This document shows, one piece after another, positions 1 to 8,675 of a stretch of DNA of 64,000 nucleotides; position 1 is the stretch's first letter, and each line of letters begins with the position of its first letter. Source of the DNA: Aureibaculum sp. 2308TA14-22 (lineage in GTDB: Bacteria; Bacteroidota; Bacteroidia; Flavobacteriales; Flavobacteriaceae). The DNA lies in the NCBI RefSeq assembly GCF_040538665.1, contig NZ_JBEWXT010000001.1, positions 2,692,501-2,756,500 of the forward strand. Direction: 5' to 3'. A model generated the notes under the pieces. That model ran no database searches. It saw only the letters and a list, made by a program, of their open reading frames with translations, and was not told the DNA's origin. A program made the position numbers and the translations under genes.

Positions 1-174
1 CAACCAGAATTAGACTTTGGTGGTAAACGAAACCCGGACGGACAAGGTTTTGCAGCTTTTGGACAAGTAACTAAAGGTATGGATGTAGTTTTGAAAATTC
101 AATCACAAAAAAGCGAAAATCAATACTTAACAAAACCCATTGAAATTTACTCTATTAAGAGAATTACTAAATAA
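1..174 (+). CDS. Peptidylprolyl isomerase (cyclophilin type), C-terminal fragment
   Basis: The open frame runs in from the window edge and ends with TAA at 172-174, leaving 57 residues. The segment FAAFGQVTKGMDVV is the usual C-terminal strand of cyclophilin-type prolyl isomerases, where a GMDVV-like motif precedes the last helix. The enzyme would catalyse cis-trans isomerisation of prolyl bonds during protein folding. The N-terminal part and catalytic Arg lie outside the window, so location (cytoplasm or periplasm) cannot be judged. The next gene starts 25 bases downstream on the same strand and may be co-transcribed. Confidence 0.8.
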   Translation, partial: QPELDFGGKRNPDGQGFAAFGQVTKGMDVVLKIQSQKSENQYLTKPIEIYSIKRITK

Positions 175-199
175 AATCTAACCTTATTATTTCGTCATC

Positions 200-796
200 A
201 TGAAAAAACTAGTCAATTACTTTTTACAAGGTTTATTATATATTGCTCCACTAGGCATTACAGCATATATTATTTATGCTGTTTTTACCTTTTTAGATGG
301 TTTACTGCAAGATTTATTGCTCAAATTTTTTGATACTAAAATTCCAGGTTTAGGTGTTTTAACATTGATATTATTTTTAATTTTTGTAGGTTTTTTAGGT
401 CGTACTATTATTGCCGACCCATTACGAAAAGTATTTAAAAACTTGTTGGCACGTATCCCGTTATTAAATTTTATTTACTCCGCTTTTAATGATCTGTTTT
501 CTGCTTTTGTGGGTAAAGAAAAAAAATTCAGCGAACCCGTTTTGGTAAAAGTCAATCTGAATTCCGATTTAGAAAAACTGGGCTTTATTACTGAAGAAAA
601 TTTAGAATTATTACACCTAAAAGATAAAGTTGCTGTATATTTTCCACATTCCTATAATTTTTCTGGCGAATTGTTTATTGTTCCAAAGGAAAATATTACA
701 CCAGTTGACATTAACTCTAGCGATGTGATGAAATTTGTAGTGTCTGCTGGGTTAACAGGTTGGAACAAAGAGGAGGTTGAGCAAGCTGAAGAGTAG
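200..796 (+). CDS. DUF502 family membrane protein
   Basis: 198 residues with two predicted transmembrane segments near residues 8-32 and 49-70, followed by a soluble part. The PLLNFIYSAFNDL segment near residue 87 and the overall layout (two helices, then a beta-rich tail of about 100 residues) fit the DUF502 family. Members are inner-membrane proteins of unknown biochemical role found across bacteria and plants. The ATG at 200 is the first start in frame and gives a normal-length member. It lies 25 bases after the cyclophilin stop and may share its transcript. No functional claim beyond family membership is made. Confidence 0.8.
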   Translation: MKKLVNYFLQGLLYIAPLGITAYIIYAVFTFLDGLLQDLLLKFFDTKIPGLGVLTLILFLIFVGFLGRTIIADPLRKVFKNLLARIPLLNFIYSAFNDLFSAFVGKEKKFSEPVLVKVNLNSDLEKLGFITEENLELLHLKDKVAVYFPHSYNFSGELFIVPKENITPVDINSSDVMKFVVSAGLTGWNKEEVEQAEE

Positions 797-870
797 TGAA
801 AATCATAACTTTTGATTTGATTTTTTCAATAAAAAATACGACCTTCGTTTAACGTCAATTAAAAAACATA

Positions 871-895
871 AAAACGATTTTTTACTAAGTCGTTG
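871..895 (+). repeat. 25-base direct repeat, copy 1
   Basis: This 25-base block, starting AAAACGATTT and ending CTAAGTCGTTG, is identical to 3412-3436. Each copy sits just upstream of a small envelope-protein gene: 27 bases before the ATG at 923 and 15 bases before the ATG at 3452. The sequence just before copy 1 contains TTCGTTTAACG at 844-854, which is the exact inverted complement of 4106-4116. The shared leader marks these two genes as units of the same repeat family. Whether the repeat is a promoter, a recombination site or a scar cannot be told from sequence. Confidence 0.75.
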
Positions 896-922
896 CCAGT
901 AATTTGACCAAAACCGTAACCA

Positions 923-1582
923 ATGAAAAAAGGTTGTAAAATAACCCTAATAATTATTGCTTTTATTTTCATAGGCGGACTAATTGGCGGATACTATTTC
1001 TTGAAAAAACTAGGCGAAGCTTTCGGTGCCGAATGTGAATTAACTAATGAATGGACATTTAAAGAATATCAAATCAAAGAATATCGATGTATAGGTTGGG
1101 CCGGACCACCTTGGTATCCGATGGACATTTATAAAGACGGAAAAGAAATTGCCAGTGATGTAATAAGACAAGATTCCTGCCTCATACGGTTTCGAAAAAA
1201 TAAGCAACAGTATGTTGACCTCAATACTTGTGAAAATTCAGTTAATACATTTAAAGCGGATAAAACCTTGCTTAATCTTTCGGCAATTGATTCTATTCGG
1301 ATATACTCGAATAAAGAGAATCGGACAAAAATGTTGAATAAAAGCGAAACAAAAAGAATAGTGCGTGATTGGAATACAAGCAAAGTATTCGATTTTAGAG
1401 ACAAACCATTTGACTCAATTTTCTATCCGGATTTCGATTACAAACTTTATATTTATCAATATGGACAGAAAACGGAATTTATAACAGGTAGTCATCTAAT
1501 GGCGGGAAAAAATAATTGGACTTATTTGATGTCACCTGAAATGGATACGGATTATTTTAATAATATTTGGAATGAGGAATAA
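923..1582 (+). CDS. Hypothetical membrane-anchored protein
   Basis: 219 residues with one N-terminal hydrophobic segment (about residues 6-27) behind a KKGCK start, so it is anchored in the inner membrane or exported. The remainder is soluble, with four Cys (two near residues 38 and 55) and many aromatic residues. I do not recognise a family. It is preceded by the 25-base repeat at 871-895 and followed by AT-rich spacer containing TACTGTGT, a string also found just after the gene at 3452-3970. It looks like a strain-specific cassette gene rather than core genome. Function unknown. Confidence 0.6.
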   Translation: MKKGCKITLIIIAFIFIGGLIGGYYFLKKLGEAFGAECELTNEWTFKEYQIKEYRCIGWAGPPWYPMDIYKDGKEIASDVIRQDSCLIRFRKNKQQYVDLNTCENSVNTFKADKTLLNLSAIDSIRIYSNKENRTKMLNKSETKRIVRDWNTSKVFDFRDKPFDSIFYPDFDYKLYIYQYGQKTEFITGSHLMAGKNNWTYLMSPEMDTDYFNNIWNEE

Positions 1583-1681
1583 AAAATTACAGGCAATACT
1601 GTGTCTAATTCATTGCTTGGTTATAGCCTACTTACGAAAATCACTATTTTTACATTATAGCAAACAAAAACAGGTTTACAT

Positions 1682-3394
1682 ATGAAAACAACGCAAATAT
1701 TAAAACTCCTAATCTTATTTGCAAGTGTTGCGTTTTTGTCTTGTGCCAATAAAAACAATGAAAGTTTAACTTCGGCAGATGTTGTTATCTATGGAGGCAC
1801 TTCAGCAGGTATATCAGCTGCTATTGAAACTGCACGGCTTGGTAAATCGGTTATTTTAATAGAACCGACAAATCGGCTAGGCGGACTTACTACCGGAGGT
1901 CTTGGGCAAACCGATATTGGTAATAAGCAGGTTATTGGTGGTATTTCTCGCGAATTTTATCAAAACATAAAAAAGCATTACGAAAATTCCGATAACTGGG
2001 TTTGGCAAAAAAGATCGGAATATAAAGACGGTGGACAAACACAAACCACAAAAAATGAAGATGCCATGTGGACATTTGAACCCTCAGCAGCCTTAGAGGT
2101 TTATCATGAAATGATAAAAGGTCTTGACATTAAAATTGTTTACAATCAACGTCTCGATAGAAAAAATGGAGTTTCAAAAAATGGAAAGTCTATCACATCC
2201 ATCACAACGGAATCAGGCGAAAAATATACAGGGAATATGTTTATAGATGCAACTTACGAAGGTGATCTATTGGCAACGGCAGGAATATCATATACTGTTG
2301 GAAGAGAATCGAATACCAAATATGGTGAAACTCTAAACGGAATTCAGGCTAGTAAATTTGGCACAACCCTAAATGGTTCAGTTTCTAATAATAGTGTTTA
2401 TCATAATTTTATTGCTGGTGTTGATCCTTATGTAGTAAAAGGCGATTCATTAAGTGGACTTCTTCCTTTTATTTCTCAAAATGGCTCTGGTATTGAAGGG
2501 CAAGGTGACGAAGGAATACAAGCGTACTGTTTCCGAATGACCCTAACGGATCATCCTGAGAATAGAATACCTTTTACAAAGCCAGAAAATTATAATGAAC
2601 TGGATTATGAATTACTATTCCGTAACTATGAAGCCGCCAAAGGACCTATTGAAGAAATGTATTCTTATGGTGACCGCCTAGTACCTTGGATTAATTCTGC
2701 AATGCCCAACCGAAAAACAGACACCAACAATCAAAAAGGATTTTCAACTGATTTTATTGGACAAAATTGGGATTATCCTGAAGCTTCTTACCAAGAGCGT
2801 GAAAAAATTATTGAACGGCATCGTCAGTATCAACAAGGGTTAATGTGGACATTGGCCAATCATCCTCGTATTCCAAAAAAAGTAAAAGATAAAGTATCGC
2901 AATGGGGTACATGTAAAGATGAATATGAACGTGAAGATGGTTGGCAACAACAACTGTATATCAGGGAAGCCAGGCGAATGGTAGGTGATTTTGTTATGAG
3001 TCAAAAACATTGTGAACGCATTGAGGTTGTACCCGACGGCATTGGTATGGCAGCCTACGGGATGGATTCTCATCACATAAAGCGTTATGTAAATGCTAAG
3101 GGTTATGTAGCCAATGAAGGTAATGTAGAAGCTCATGTAAAAGGTCCATATCCCATTAGTTATCGCTCTATTGTTCCTAAAAAAGAAGAATGTTCTAATC
3201 TATTGGTTCCAATATGTTTGAGTGCCTCTCATATTGCTTTTGGGTCTATCCGTATGGAACCCGTATTTATGGTTTTGGGCCAAAGTGCTGCGGTTGTTGC
3301 CAGTTTAGCCATTGATGAAGGTAAAGCAGTTCAAGATTTAGAATATAACGATATAAAAGAGGTATTGCTTCAAAATGGTCAAATACTAGAGTAA
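1682..3394 (+). CDS. FAD-dependent oxidoreductase, exported lipoprotein type
   Basis: 570 residues. The N-terminus is a lipoprotein signal with lipobox FLSC, Cys at residue 21. A Rossmann dinucleotide-binding motif follows ([10 protein letters not shown] at 34-43), then [12 protein letters not shown] near 64-75, characteristic of the FAD_oxidored family (PF12831). The C-terminal segment [16 protein letters not shown] completes the FAD fold. Relatives in Bacteroidota are often annotated as xanthan lyase or as putative sugar-linked oxidoreductases, but the substrate is unknown. The protein should sit in the periplasm or on the outer membrane. It stands alone between two cassette-like small genes, so neighbours do not reveal the substrate. 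The ATG at 1682 gives the intact signal peptide. Confidence 0.8.
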   Translation: MKTTQILKLLILFASVAFLSCANKNNESLTSADVVIYGGTSAGISAAIETARLGKSVILIEPTNRLGGLTTGGLGQTDIGNKQVIGGISREFYQNIKKHYENSDNWVWQKRSEYKDGGQTQTTKNEDAMWTFEPSAALEVYHEMIKGLDIKIVYNQRLDRKNGVSKNGKSITSITTESGEKYTGNMFIDATYEGDLLATAGISYTVGRESNTKYGETLNGIQASKFGTTLNGSVSNNSVYHNFIAGVDPYVVKGDSLSGLLPFISQNGSGIEGQGDEGIQAYCFRMTLTDHPENRIPFTKPENYNELDYELLFRNYEAAKGPIEEMYSYGDRLVPWINSAMPNRKTDTNNQKGFSTDFIGQNWDYPEASYQEREKIIERHRQYQQGLMWTLANHPRIPKKVKDKVSQWGTCKDEYEREDGWQQQLYIREARRMVGDFVMSQKHCERIEVVPDGIGMAAYGMDSHHIKRYVNAKGYVANEGNVEAHVKGPYPISYRSIVPKKEECSNLLVPICLSASHIAFGSIRMEPVFMVLGQSAAVVASLAIDEGKAVQDLEYNDIKEVLLQNGQILE

Positions 3395-3411
3395 AATTAA
3401 TTGAAAATAAT

Positions 3412-3436
3412 AAAACGATTTTTTACTAAGTCGTTG
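3412..3436 (+). repeat. 25-base direct repeat, copy 2
   Basis: Exact match to 871-895. It lies between the oxidoreductase stop (3394) and the ATG at 3452. It would fall within the reading frame if a TTG at 3401 were used as start, which argues that the ATG at 3452 is the true start and that the repeat is intergenic. Confidence 0.75.
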
Positions 3437-3451
3437 TGCACAATACGAAAA

Positions 3452-3970
3452 ATGATATTCCGGAACATATTTATCATCCTAATTTTGATTTTAGTTTCGT
3501 GCAAATCAGCCAAAGTGGAAACTCAAACCGAAAAGCCGAAATCTGAAATAATTGAGTCGGAATTTCCTAAACAAATCGGTTTTGTAAACGACTTTGAAAA
3601 TATCTTTACCGAAGAGGAAACTAAATTTCTGGAAAATTTACTGATTTATTATAAAGAAAATTCTAATAGACAAGTTGCAGTCATTACATTAGATTCGATT
3701 CCAAAAAACACGGAATTTGAACAGTACGCAATCAGAATGTCTGACAATTGGAATATTGGAAAAAATAATGACGGAAACGGACTTACTGTTGTATTGAGCA
3801 AATCGTTGCGAAAAATAAGAATATCGACAACCGAAAAAACTCGTTACTATTTGACAGACGAGTTTTGCAAAAAAGTAATTGATGAAAATATGATTCCCGA
3901 ATTTAAAAACGGAAAATATTACGATGGACTTTTACTCGGACTTAATGAATTGCTAAGGAAATGGATATAA
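3452..3970 (+). CDS. TPM-domain lipoprotein (TLP18.3/DUF477 family)
   Basis: 172 residues from the ATG at 3452. A short lipoprotein signal is present with LVSC and Cys at residue 17. From about residue 40 the sequence follows the TPM domain: NDFENIFTEEE, RQVAVITLDSIP, an NWNIGKNNDGNGLTVVLS stretch, then RKIRISTTEKTRYYLTD. TPM domains occur in thylakoid TLP18.3, where acid phosphatase activity has been reported, and in many bacterial secreted proteins of unknown role. Most bacterial versions have a C-terminal transmembrane tail. This one ends at RKWI right after the domain and is anchored only by its lipid. A longer frame reaches TTG at 3401 but would encode the repeat. A stem-loop follows at 3979-4116. 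Confidence 0.75.
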   Translation: MIFRNIFIILILILVSCKSAKVETQTEKPKSEIIESEFPKQIGFVNDFENIFTEEETKFLENLLIYYKENSNRQVAVITLDSIPKNTEFEQYAIRMSDNWNIGKNNDGNGLTVVLSKSLRKIRISTTEKTRYYLTDEFCKKVIDENMIPEFKNGKYYDGLLLGLNELLRKWI

Positions 3971-3978
3971 AAGTACTG

Positions 3979-4116
3979 TGTACAACAATGCATAACCGCA
4001 ATTACGGCGGATTCGACTACGTCCGAATCCACTCGGAATTGCTAAAGTCTGTGTTAAACCGAAAATAATCGCTAATTTAACCCGTAACTGACGGTTATAC
4101 AAGACCGTTAAACGAA
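3979..4116 (+). repeat. Long imperfect stem-loop after the TPM gene (attC-like)
   Basis: Nested inverted repeats fold this stretch. The outer arms are TGCATAACCG near 3990 and CGGTTATACA near 4092. The inner arms are GCAATT/AATTGC and GGATTCG/CGAATCC around an 8-base loop near 4014. The right end contains GTTAAAC at 4107-4113, which fits the integron core consensus GTTRRRY. The left end contains GTACAAC, one base off RYYYAAC. Length is about 135 bases, within the usual attC range. An inverted copy of the right-end 11-mer is at 844-854. This could be a recombination site, a terminator or a Flavobacteria-specific repeat. No integrase is visible. Confidence 0.45.
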
Positions 4117-4123
4117 ACCCCAT

Positions 4124-4753
4124 TTAAGGCCTATATTTCAACGGCAAATGCACCACTTTTTTAGTCTTAAAAAAATCTTCGGTAAAATAATCGGATAAAT
4201 TATAAATAACGGCTTTCGGAAAATTGGCAAGTTCTTGGGTCAAATCGCCCCCTTTTAAGTAGAGAATTCCATTTTTGAGTTCGTGCCTTTGTTTTTTAAC
4301 CGTTTTTTTGCGTGTCCATTTTACAAAATCGTCCATATTGGTAACGGCACGGCTAACGATAAAATCGAATTCACCTTTTACGCTTTCTGCTCTGGTATGT
4401 TCGGCTTTTACATTTTTTAACCCCAAGGCATTGACAACTTCTTTTACTACTTTTATCTTTTTACCAATGGAATCTACCAATAAAAAATGCGTCTCGGGGA
4501 ATAAAATGGCTAACGGAATTCCAGGAAACCCACCACCTGTTCCAACATCCAAAACCTTGGAATTCGGTTTAAATCCCTGTACTTTGGCAATCCCTAACGA
4601 GTGCAATACATGCCTTTCATATAAGGTGTTAATATCCTTTCTGGAAATGACGTTAATCTGAGCGTTCCAATACGTATAGAGCTGCTCCAATTGCTTAAAC
4701 TGATTAACTTGTTCATCAGTTAAACCTTTAAAATAGGTTAAAATTTTTTCCAT
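4124..4753 (-). CDS. rsmG: 16S rRNA (guanine-N7)-methyltransferase RsmG (GidB)
   Basis: 209 residues, the normal length for RsmG, which uses S-adenosylmethionine to make m7G at position 527 of 16S rRNA. NVISRKD at 34-40 and HVLHSL at 48-53 are family signatures. The SAM-binding loop is VLDVGTGGGFPGIP at 67-80, and VSRAV lies in the later catalytic part. The ATG at 4753 is preferred over an in-frame start at 4768, because a -7 promoter element (TAATTTTG, minus strand) occupies 4766-4773. The gene is convergent with the TPM gene and transcribed alone. Loss of RsmG gives low-level streptomycin resistance in other bacteria, but nothing here suggests damage. Confidence 0.95.
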   Translation of the reverse strand: MEKILTYFKGLTDEQVNQFKQLEQLYTYWNAQINVISRKDINTLYERHVLHSLGIAKVQGFKPNSKVLDVGTGGGFPGIPLAILFPETHFLLVDSIGKKIKVVKEVVNALGLKNVKAEHTRAESVKGEFDFIVSRAVTNMDDFVKWTRKKTVKKQRHELKNGILYLKGGDLTQELANFPKAVIYNLSDYFTEDFFKTKKVVHLPLKYRP

Positions 4754-4765
4754 AAAATTGAATTG

Positions 4766-4773
4766 CAAAATTA
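4766..4773 (-). promoter_or_regulatory. -7 promoter element for rsmG
   Basis: On the minus strand this is TAATTTTG, a full match to the Bacteroidota -7 consensus TAnnTTTG, 12 bases upstream of the chosen ATG. No clear TTG -33 element is present. Its position rules out an in-frame start at 4768. Confidence 0.5.
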
Positions 4774-4845
4774 CAATAAAAAATTTCTAAAACAGGTAAT
4801 ATTTGTATTAGCTAAAGAAATATGAATTTTTTATTTTGCCTCTCC

Positions 4846-4887
4846 CAGAACTACAAAAAAAGTAGTTCTGACCTCTCCGAAGGAGAG
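4846..4887. repeat. REP-like pair of short hairpins
   Basis: Two palindromes lie back to back. The first is CAGAACTAC (4846-4854) and GTAGTTCTG (4862-4870) around seven A. The second is CTCTCC-GAA-GGAGAG at 4873-4887. The second resembles the CTCCCC-type hairpins found inside the copper genes at 15.7-15.9 kb and 19.3 kb. It lies between the divergent rsmG and desaturase genes, upstream of both promoters. Confidence 0.55.
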
Positions 4888-4991
4888 ATAAATTTGGAAA
4901 TCCTCTGGTAAAAACATCGGGAATTATTTTAGTTTTATTGTTAAAAAATATACAAATTAGATTTCAAAACCGTTGGAACAATAAAAATTAT

Positions 4992-4999
4992 TAAATTTG
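4992..4999 (+). promoter_or_regulatory. -7 promoter element for the desaturase
   Basis: TAAATTTG matches TAnnTTTG, with a TTG at 4973-4975 at the slightly short spacing of 16. It overlaps an upstream TTG codon in the desaturase frame (4997), so translation must start later, at ATG 5027. Confidence 0.55.
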
Positions 5000-5026
5000 T
5001 ACCTTACTTTAAATAGACTTCAACGT

Positions 5027-6121
5027 ATGTCAAATACCACCATTAAATTTTCCAGAGTAGATTCCGCAAAATTTTTTAGAACACTTAACAAGCGAATCAA
5101 TACCTATTTTAAAGAAAGAAACCTAAAAAAAACGGGCAATTGGAAACTGTACCTAAAAGCTGTTTTTATGTTTGCTTTATTAATTACGCCTTTAGTTTTA
5201 GTACTTACATTGCCTTTGCCTTGGTGGGCACAAGTTTTATGTATGATGTTGGTAGGTGTTGGCATGGCAGGTGTGGGGATGAACGTTATGCACGATGCCA
5301 ATCACGAGTCTTTCTCTAGCAAAAAATGGGTAAACAAACTGATGGGCAGCAGTATCTACATCCTAGCCGGAAATGATTACAACTGGAAAGTACAGCACAA
5401 TGTACTACACCATACATATACAAACATTCATGAACATGACGAAGATATTGATGCCGGCAGGGTTATTCGATTTTCAAAACATGCCAAATGGCACAGGTTT
5501 CATAAATATCAAAAATATTATGCCTTTTTATTGTATGGATTGTTAACCGTAAACTGGGCCATAACAACGGATTTTAAGCAAACCTATCAATATCTAAAAA
5601 AGAAATTATCATACGGTAAAATGCCAAATGCGGCTACACAATGGACCAAATTGATTATCGGTAAAATAATTTATTATGCCATATGGATAGCCCTACCGTT
5701 AGTTGTGGGTATTGCTTGGTGGAAAGTACTTATCGGGTTTTTTATTATGCACTATACCGCAGGTATTATTTTAAGTGTAATTTTTCAATTGGCCCATGTT
5801 ATGCCCAACACAGAAATGCCGTTACCGGATGGTGAAGGCAATATGAAGAACACTTGGGCAATTCATCAATTATACACTACTTCTAATTTTGCTCCTAAAA
5901 ACTGGTTGGTACGCTTTTTTACAGGTGGTTTAAATTATCAAGTTGAACATCATTTATTTTCTAATATCAGTCATATCCATTACAAAAAATTGGCTGAGAT
6001 TGTTAAAAGTACTGCAAAGGAATTCAGCCTTCCTTATAATGAATACAGAACATTTAGAAAAGCCGTAATAGAGCATTACAGGCAATTGGATGTTTTGGGG
6101 CGTAAACCGTCAATGGCATAA
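5027..6121 (+). CDS. Membrane fatty acid desaturase (acyl-lipid/acyl-CoA, linoleoyl-type)
   Basis: 364 residues. Three His boxes of the membrane di-iron desaturases are visible: HDANH at 89-93, HNVLHH at 124-129 and QVEHH at 305-309. The Q in the third box is the form seen in front-end (delta-5/delta-6 type) and DesA-like enzymes. Hydrophobic segments near 45-85 and 215-260 supply the four-helix membrane anchor. There is no fused cytochrome b5 domain, so electrons must come from a separate ferredoxin or b5. The likely role is adjusting membrane unsaturation, for example in the cold. Exact regiospecificity cannot be read from sequence. It is a single-gene unit followed by a strong palindromic terminator at 6137-6178. 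Confidence 0.9.
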   Translation: MSNTTIKFSRVDSAKFFRTLNKRINTYFKERNLKKTGNWKLYLKAVFMFALLITPLVLVLTLPLPWWAQVLCMMLVGVGMAGVGMNVMHDANHESFSSKKWVNKLMGSSIYILAGNDYNWKVQHNVLHHTYTNIHEHDEDIDAGRVIRFSKHAKWHRFHKYQKYYAFLLYGLLTVNWAITTDFKQTYQYLKKKLSYGKMPNAATQWTKLIIGKIIYYAIWIALPLVVGIAWWKVLIGFFIMHYTAGIILSVIFQLAHVMPNTEMPLPDGEGNMKNTWAIHQLYTTSNFAPKNWLVRFFTGGLNYQVEHHLFSNISHIHYKKLAEIVKSTAKEFSLPYNEYRTFRKAVIEHYRQLDVLGRKPSMA

Positions 6122-6136
6122 ATTATTTTACATTTT

Positions 6137-6178
6137 TTATTAATTGGTTTAAAATCTAACTTTTAAACCAATTAATAA
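6137..6178 (+). terminator. Palindromic terminator after the desaturase
   Basis: A perfect 18-base stem (6137-6154 with 6161-6178) encloses a 6-base loop TCTAAC. The arms are AT-rich (TTATTAATTGG and its complement), without a GC-rich core. Placed 15 bases after the desaturase stop and just before the next promoter, it is best read as a transcription terminator or mRNA 3-prime stabiliser. Confidence 0.65.
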
Positions 6179-6209
6179 GTATTTACTAAAGTTTCTGCTT
6201 TTTAATTTT

Positions 6210-6217
6210 TAATTTTG
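6210..6217 (+). promoter_or_regulatory. -7 promoter element for the aminotransferase operon
   Basis: TAATTTTG matches TAnnTTTG and lies 25 bases before the ATG at 6243, downstream of the desaturase terminator. No convincing -33 TTG was found. Confidence 0.45.
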
Positions 6218-6242
6218 TTGCTCAATTTTTTAGTAAATAATT

Positions 6243-7427
6243 ATGCAACAACTATCCGATAGAATCAACAACCTTCCCGTATCAGAAACCTTGGCAATGG
6301 CAGCTAAAGCCAGAGAACTTAAGGCTGAAGGCAAAGACATTATAAGTTTAAGTTTAGGTGAACCCGATTTTAACACGCCCGACTTTATCAAAGAAGCCGC
6401 TAAACAGGCCATTGATGATAATTACAACTCTTACACTCCCGTCAATGGCTACCTAGAATTGCGAGAAGCTATTTGTAGAAAATTTAAGCGTGATAATAAC
6501 TTAACCTATAACCCGAACCAGATTGTAGTTTCTACAGGGGCCAAACAATCTATTGCCAACGCGGCTTTGGTATTGCTAAATCCTGGTGATGAGGTTTTAT
6601 TGCCTGCTCCCTATTGGGTAAGTTATTCGGCCATTGCAACTCTGGCAGAAGCTACCTATAGAGAAATTCCTTCGAGCATTGAAACCGATTTTAAAATTAC
6701 ACCTGAGCAGTTAGAAGCGGCAATTACACCAAAAACAAAATTGATATTTTTCAATTCTCCAAACAACCCAAGTGGTACCGTTTATACCGAAAACGAGTAC
6801 AGGGCATTTGCTAAAATATTAGAAAAACACCCTAATATTTATATCTTATCAGATGAGATTTACGAACATATAAATTATGGTCAACCTAATTTTAGCTTTG
6901 CCAATATTGATAGCATGTACGATAGAACCATTACCGTAAATGGTGTGGCCAAAGCATTTGCCATGACCGGATGGAGAATTGGTTATATGGGAGCTCCAGA
7001 ATGGATAGCAAAAGCCTGTAATAAAATGCAAGGACAAGTAACCTCTGGGGCAAATTGTATTGCACAACGTGCAACAATTGCGGCCTTGGATGCCCCTGTT
7101 TCTAAAATTCAGTTTATGGTCGATGAGTTTCACAAAAGACGAGATTTGGTATTAGACCTACTATCAGAAATAGAGGGCATTAAGACCAACACACCAAAAG
7201 GAGCTTTCTATGTTTTTCCCGATGTATCTTCCTATTTTGGTAAAACCATAGATGGTGTAACCATTAACAATGCTGGAGATTTTTCCATGCTACTTTTAGA
7301 AAAGGCAAATGTTGCCACAGTTACCGGAGGGGCTTTTGGTGCTCCAAATTGTATCAGGCTATCTTATGCCGCATCAACCGAAGAGTTAAAAGAAGCTTTT
7401 AAGAGAATTAAAAATATACTGAATTAA
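6243..7427 (+). CDS. Pyridoxal-phosphate aminotransferase, class I (aspartate aminotransferase-like)
   Basis: 394 residues, the typical length of subgroup I-gamma (bacterial Ib) aspartate/prephenate aminotransferases. The N-terminus SLGEPDFNTP binds substrate carboxylate. SPNNPSGTVY (near 172) and SDEIYEHI are cofactor-contacting motifs. The Schiff-base Lys is K237 in VAKAFAMTGWRIGYMG. The enzyme transfers an amino group between an amino acid (probably aspartate) and 2-oxoglutarate in the cytoplasm. It is the first gene of a run: its TAA overlaps the ATG of the thioesterase by one base (TAATG), so translation is coupled. Substrate specificity is inferred from family only. Confidence 0.9.
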   Translation: MQQLSDRINNLPVSETLAMAAKARELKAEGKDIISLSLGEPDFNTPDFIKEAAKQAIDDNYNSYTPVNGYLELREAICRKFKRDNNLTYNPNQIVVSTGAKQSIANAALVLLNPGDEVLLPAPYWVSYSAIATLAEATYREIPSSIETDFKITPEQLEAAITPKTKLIFFNSPNNPSGTVYTENEYRAFAKILEKHPNIYILSDEIYEHINYGQPNFSFANIDSMYDRTITVNGVAKAFAMTGWRIGYMGAPEWIAKACNKMQGQVTSGANCIAQRATIAALDAPVSKIQFMVDEFHKRRDLVLDLLSEIEGIKTNTPKGAFYVFPDVSSYFGKTIDGVTINNAGDFSMLLLEKANVATVTGGAFGAPNCIRLSYAASTEELKEAFKRIKNILN

Positions 7428-7885
7428 TGGCATTTAAAATTAAATTTCATACAAAATGGGCAGATTTTGATGCCAATAGACATATGCGTCATACCGCTTA
7501 TAATGATTATGCTGCGGAATGTAGAGTTCGTTTTTTAACAGAAAACGGTTTTGGTATTGAACGTTTTGAAAAAGATAATATTGGTCCGGTTCTATTTAAG
7601 GAAGAAACCACTTTTTACAGAGAGATAAAGTTAGGTGAAGATATAACCGTTGAACTGTTTTTAGCTGGCATGTCCAAAAATGGCGAACGTTTTAAAATGT
7701 TCCATAAAATTTTTAGAGAAGATGGTGTCTTGGTAGCTGAAGTAAAAATATATGCCGCTTGGCTGGATTTGGAAAAAAGAAAGCTGATATCCCCTCCAAC
7801 CGATTTGGTAGAAAAAACCTTGAACAATTTAGAAAAGGTTGAAAACTTTGAGGAAATTACTTTAAAAAACAAATCAGAGGTTTGA
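7427..7885 (+). CDS. Acyl-CoA thioesterase family protein (hot-dog fold, 4HBT-like)
   Basis: 152 residues. The start FKIKFHTKWADFDANRHMRHTAYNDY carries the Asp-x-Asp-x-x-x-H pattern of 4-hydroxybenzoyl-CoA-thioesterase-like hot-dog enzymes: DFDANRHM, where the first Asp is catalytic in characterised members. Family members hydrolyse acyl-CoA or acyl-ACP thioesters. The start codon overlaps the aminotransferase stop by one base and the stop overlaps the next gene's start region, so the three are an operon. The physiological thioester is unknown. No obvious pathway link to the aminotransferase is visible. Confidence 0.8.
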   Translation: MAFKIKFHTKWADFDANRHMRHTAYNDYAAECRVRFLTENGFGIERFEKDNIGPVLFKEETTFYREIKLGEDITVELFLAGMSKNGERFKMFHKIFREDGVLVAEVKIYAAWLDLEKRKLISPPTDLVEKTLNNLEKVENFEEITLKNKSEV

Positions 7886-8673
7886 AAAGAAAAGCCATTG
7901 TTTATCCTATTGTTATTCTTTTATTGAGTTTAATCGTTTATCTTTTTTATCCTGAAAACAATAAAAATGATACCGGGATAAATACAGTTCAAAATTCGGA
8001 ATTTAACTACTTGCCCACTTCTACAACCAACGTAATTATTGAGCATCAAAATTATGCACTTTCATATAATGAAGAATATGAACAAGCGGAATGGGTGGCC
8101 TACGAATTAAAAAAAGAACATCTTTCAAATACAAACCGAAAACGCCCTTATTTTATTCAAGATAAAAAAGTAAAAACGCAATCGGCAGATTATAGAAATT
8201 ATAAAAACTCGGGTTACACTAAGGGTCATTTATGCCCTGCTGGAGACAGAAAGTTTTCTAAAGCAGCTTATGACGAAACTTTTTTAACCTCAAATATTTC
8301 TCCACAAAAAAGTAATTTTAATGCTGGGGTTTGGAATAGGTTAGAGCAAAAAACACGTTATTGGGCAGGCAAAGACAAACAACTATTTGTTGTTACTGGA
8401 GGTGTTCTTGAAAAGAATTTACCCAATATAGGTCAAGAAAAAGTTGCAGTACCCAGAAAGTTTTATAAAATATTACTGGACTATTCTGAGCCGGAAATTA
8501 AGGCAATTGCTTTTCTCGTTCCGCATAAACAATCAAAAGCACCGCTCTATTCTTTTGTAGTTTCTATTGACAGTATCGAAAAATTGACCAATATTGATTT
8601 TTTTCCGGCATTACCGGATGATTTGGAATCAAAATTAGAAGCCGGTTCCAGTTATAAAGACTGGAGTTTTTAG
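7882..8673 (+). CDS. DNA/RNA non-specific endonuclease (NUC1 family), membrane-anchored or exported
   Basis: 263 residues with an N-terminal hydrophobic helix (residues 6-23), so the nuclease domain lies outside the cytoplasm. The motif TKGHLCPAGD is the family's DRGH-type catalytic site with the His base retained. NISPQKSNFNAGVWNRLE supplies the Asn that holds Mg2+. No ATG is available: the start is TTG at 7882, overlapping the previous TGA (TTGA) and preceded by AGAGG. The N-terminal segment MKRKAIVYPIVIL would otherwise be lost. Family members degrade DNA and RNA without sequence preference, and export suggests nutrient scavenging. Confidence 0.85.
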   Translation: MKRKAIVYPIVILLLSLIVYLFYPENNKNDTGINTVQNSEFNYLPTSTTNVIIEHQNYALSYNEEYEQAEWVAYELKKEHLSNTNRKRPYFIQDKKVKTQSADYRNYKNSGYTKGHLCPAGDRKFSKAAYDETFLTSNISPQKSNFNAGVWNRLEQKTRYWAGKDKQLFVVTGGVLEKNLPNIGQEKVAVPRKFYKILLDYSEPEIKAIAFLVPHKQSKAPLYSFVVSIDSIEKLTNIDFFPALPDDLESKLEAGSSYKDWSF

Positions 8674-8675
8674 TA

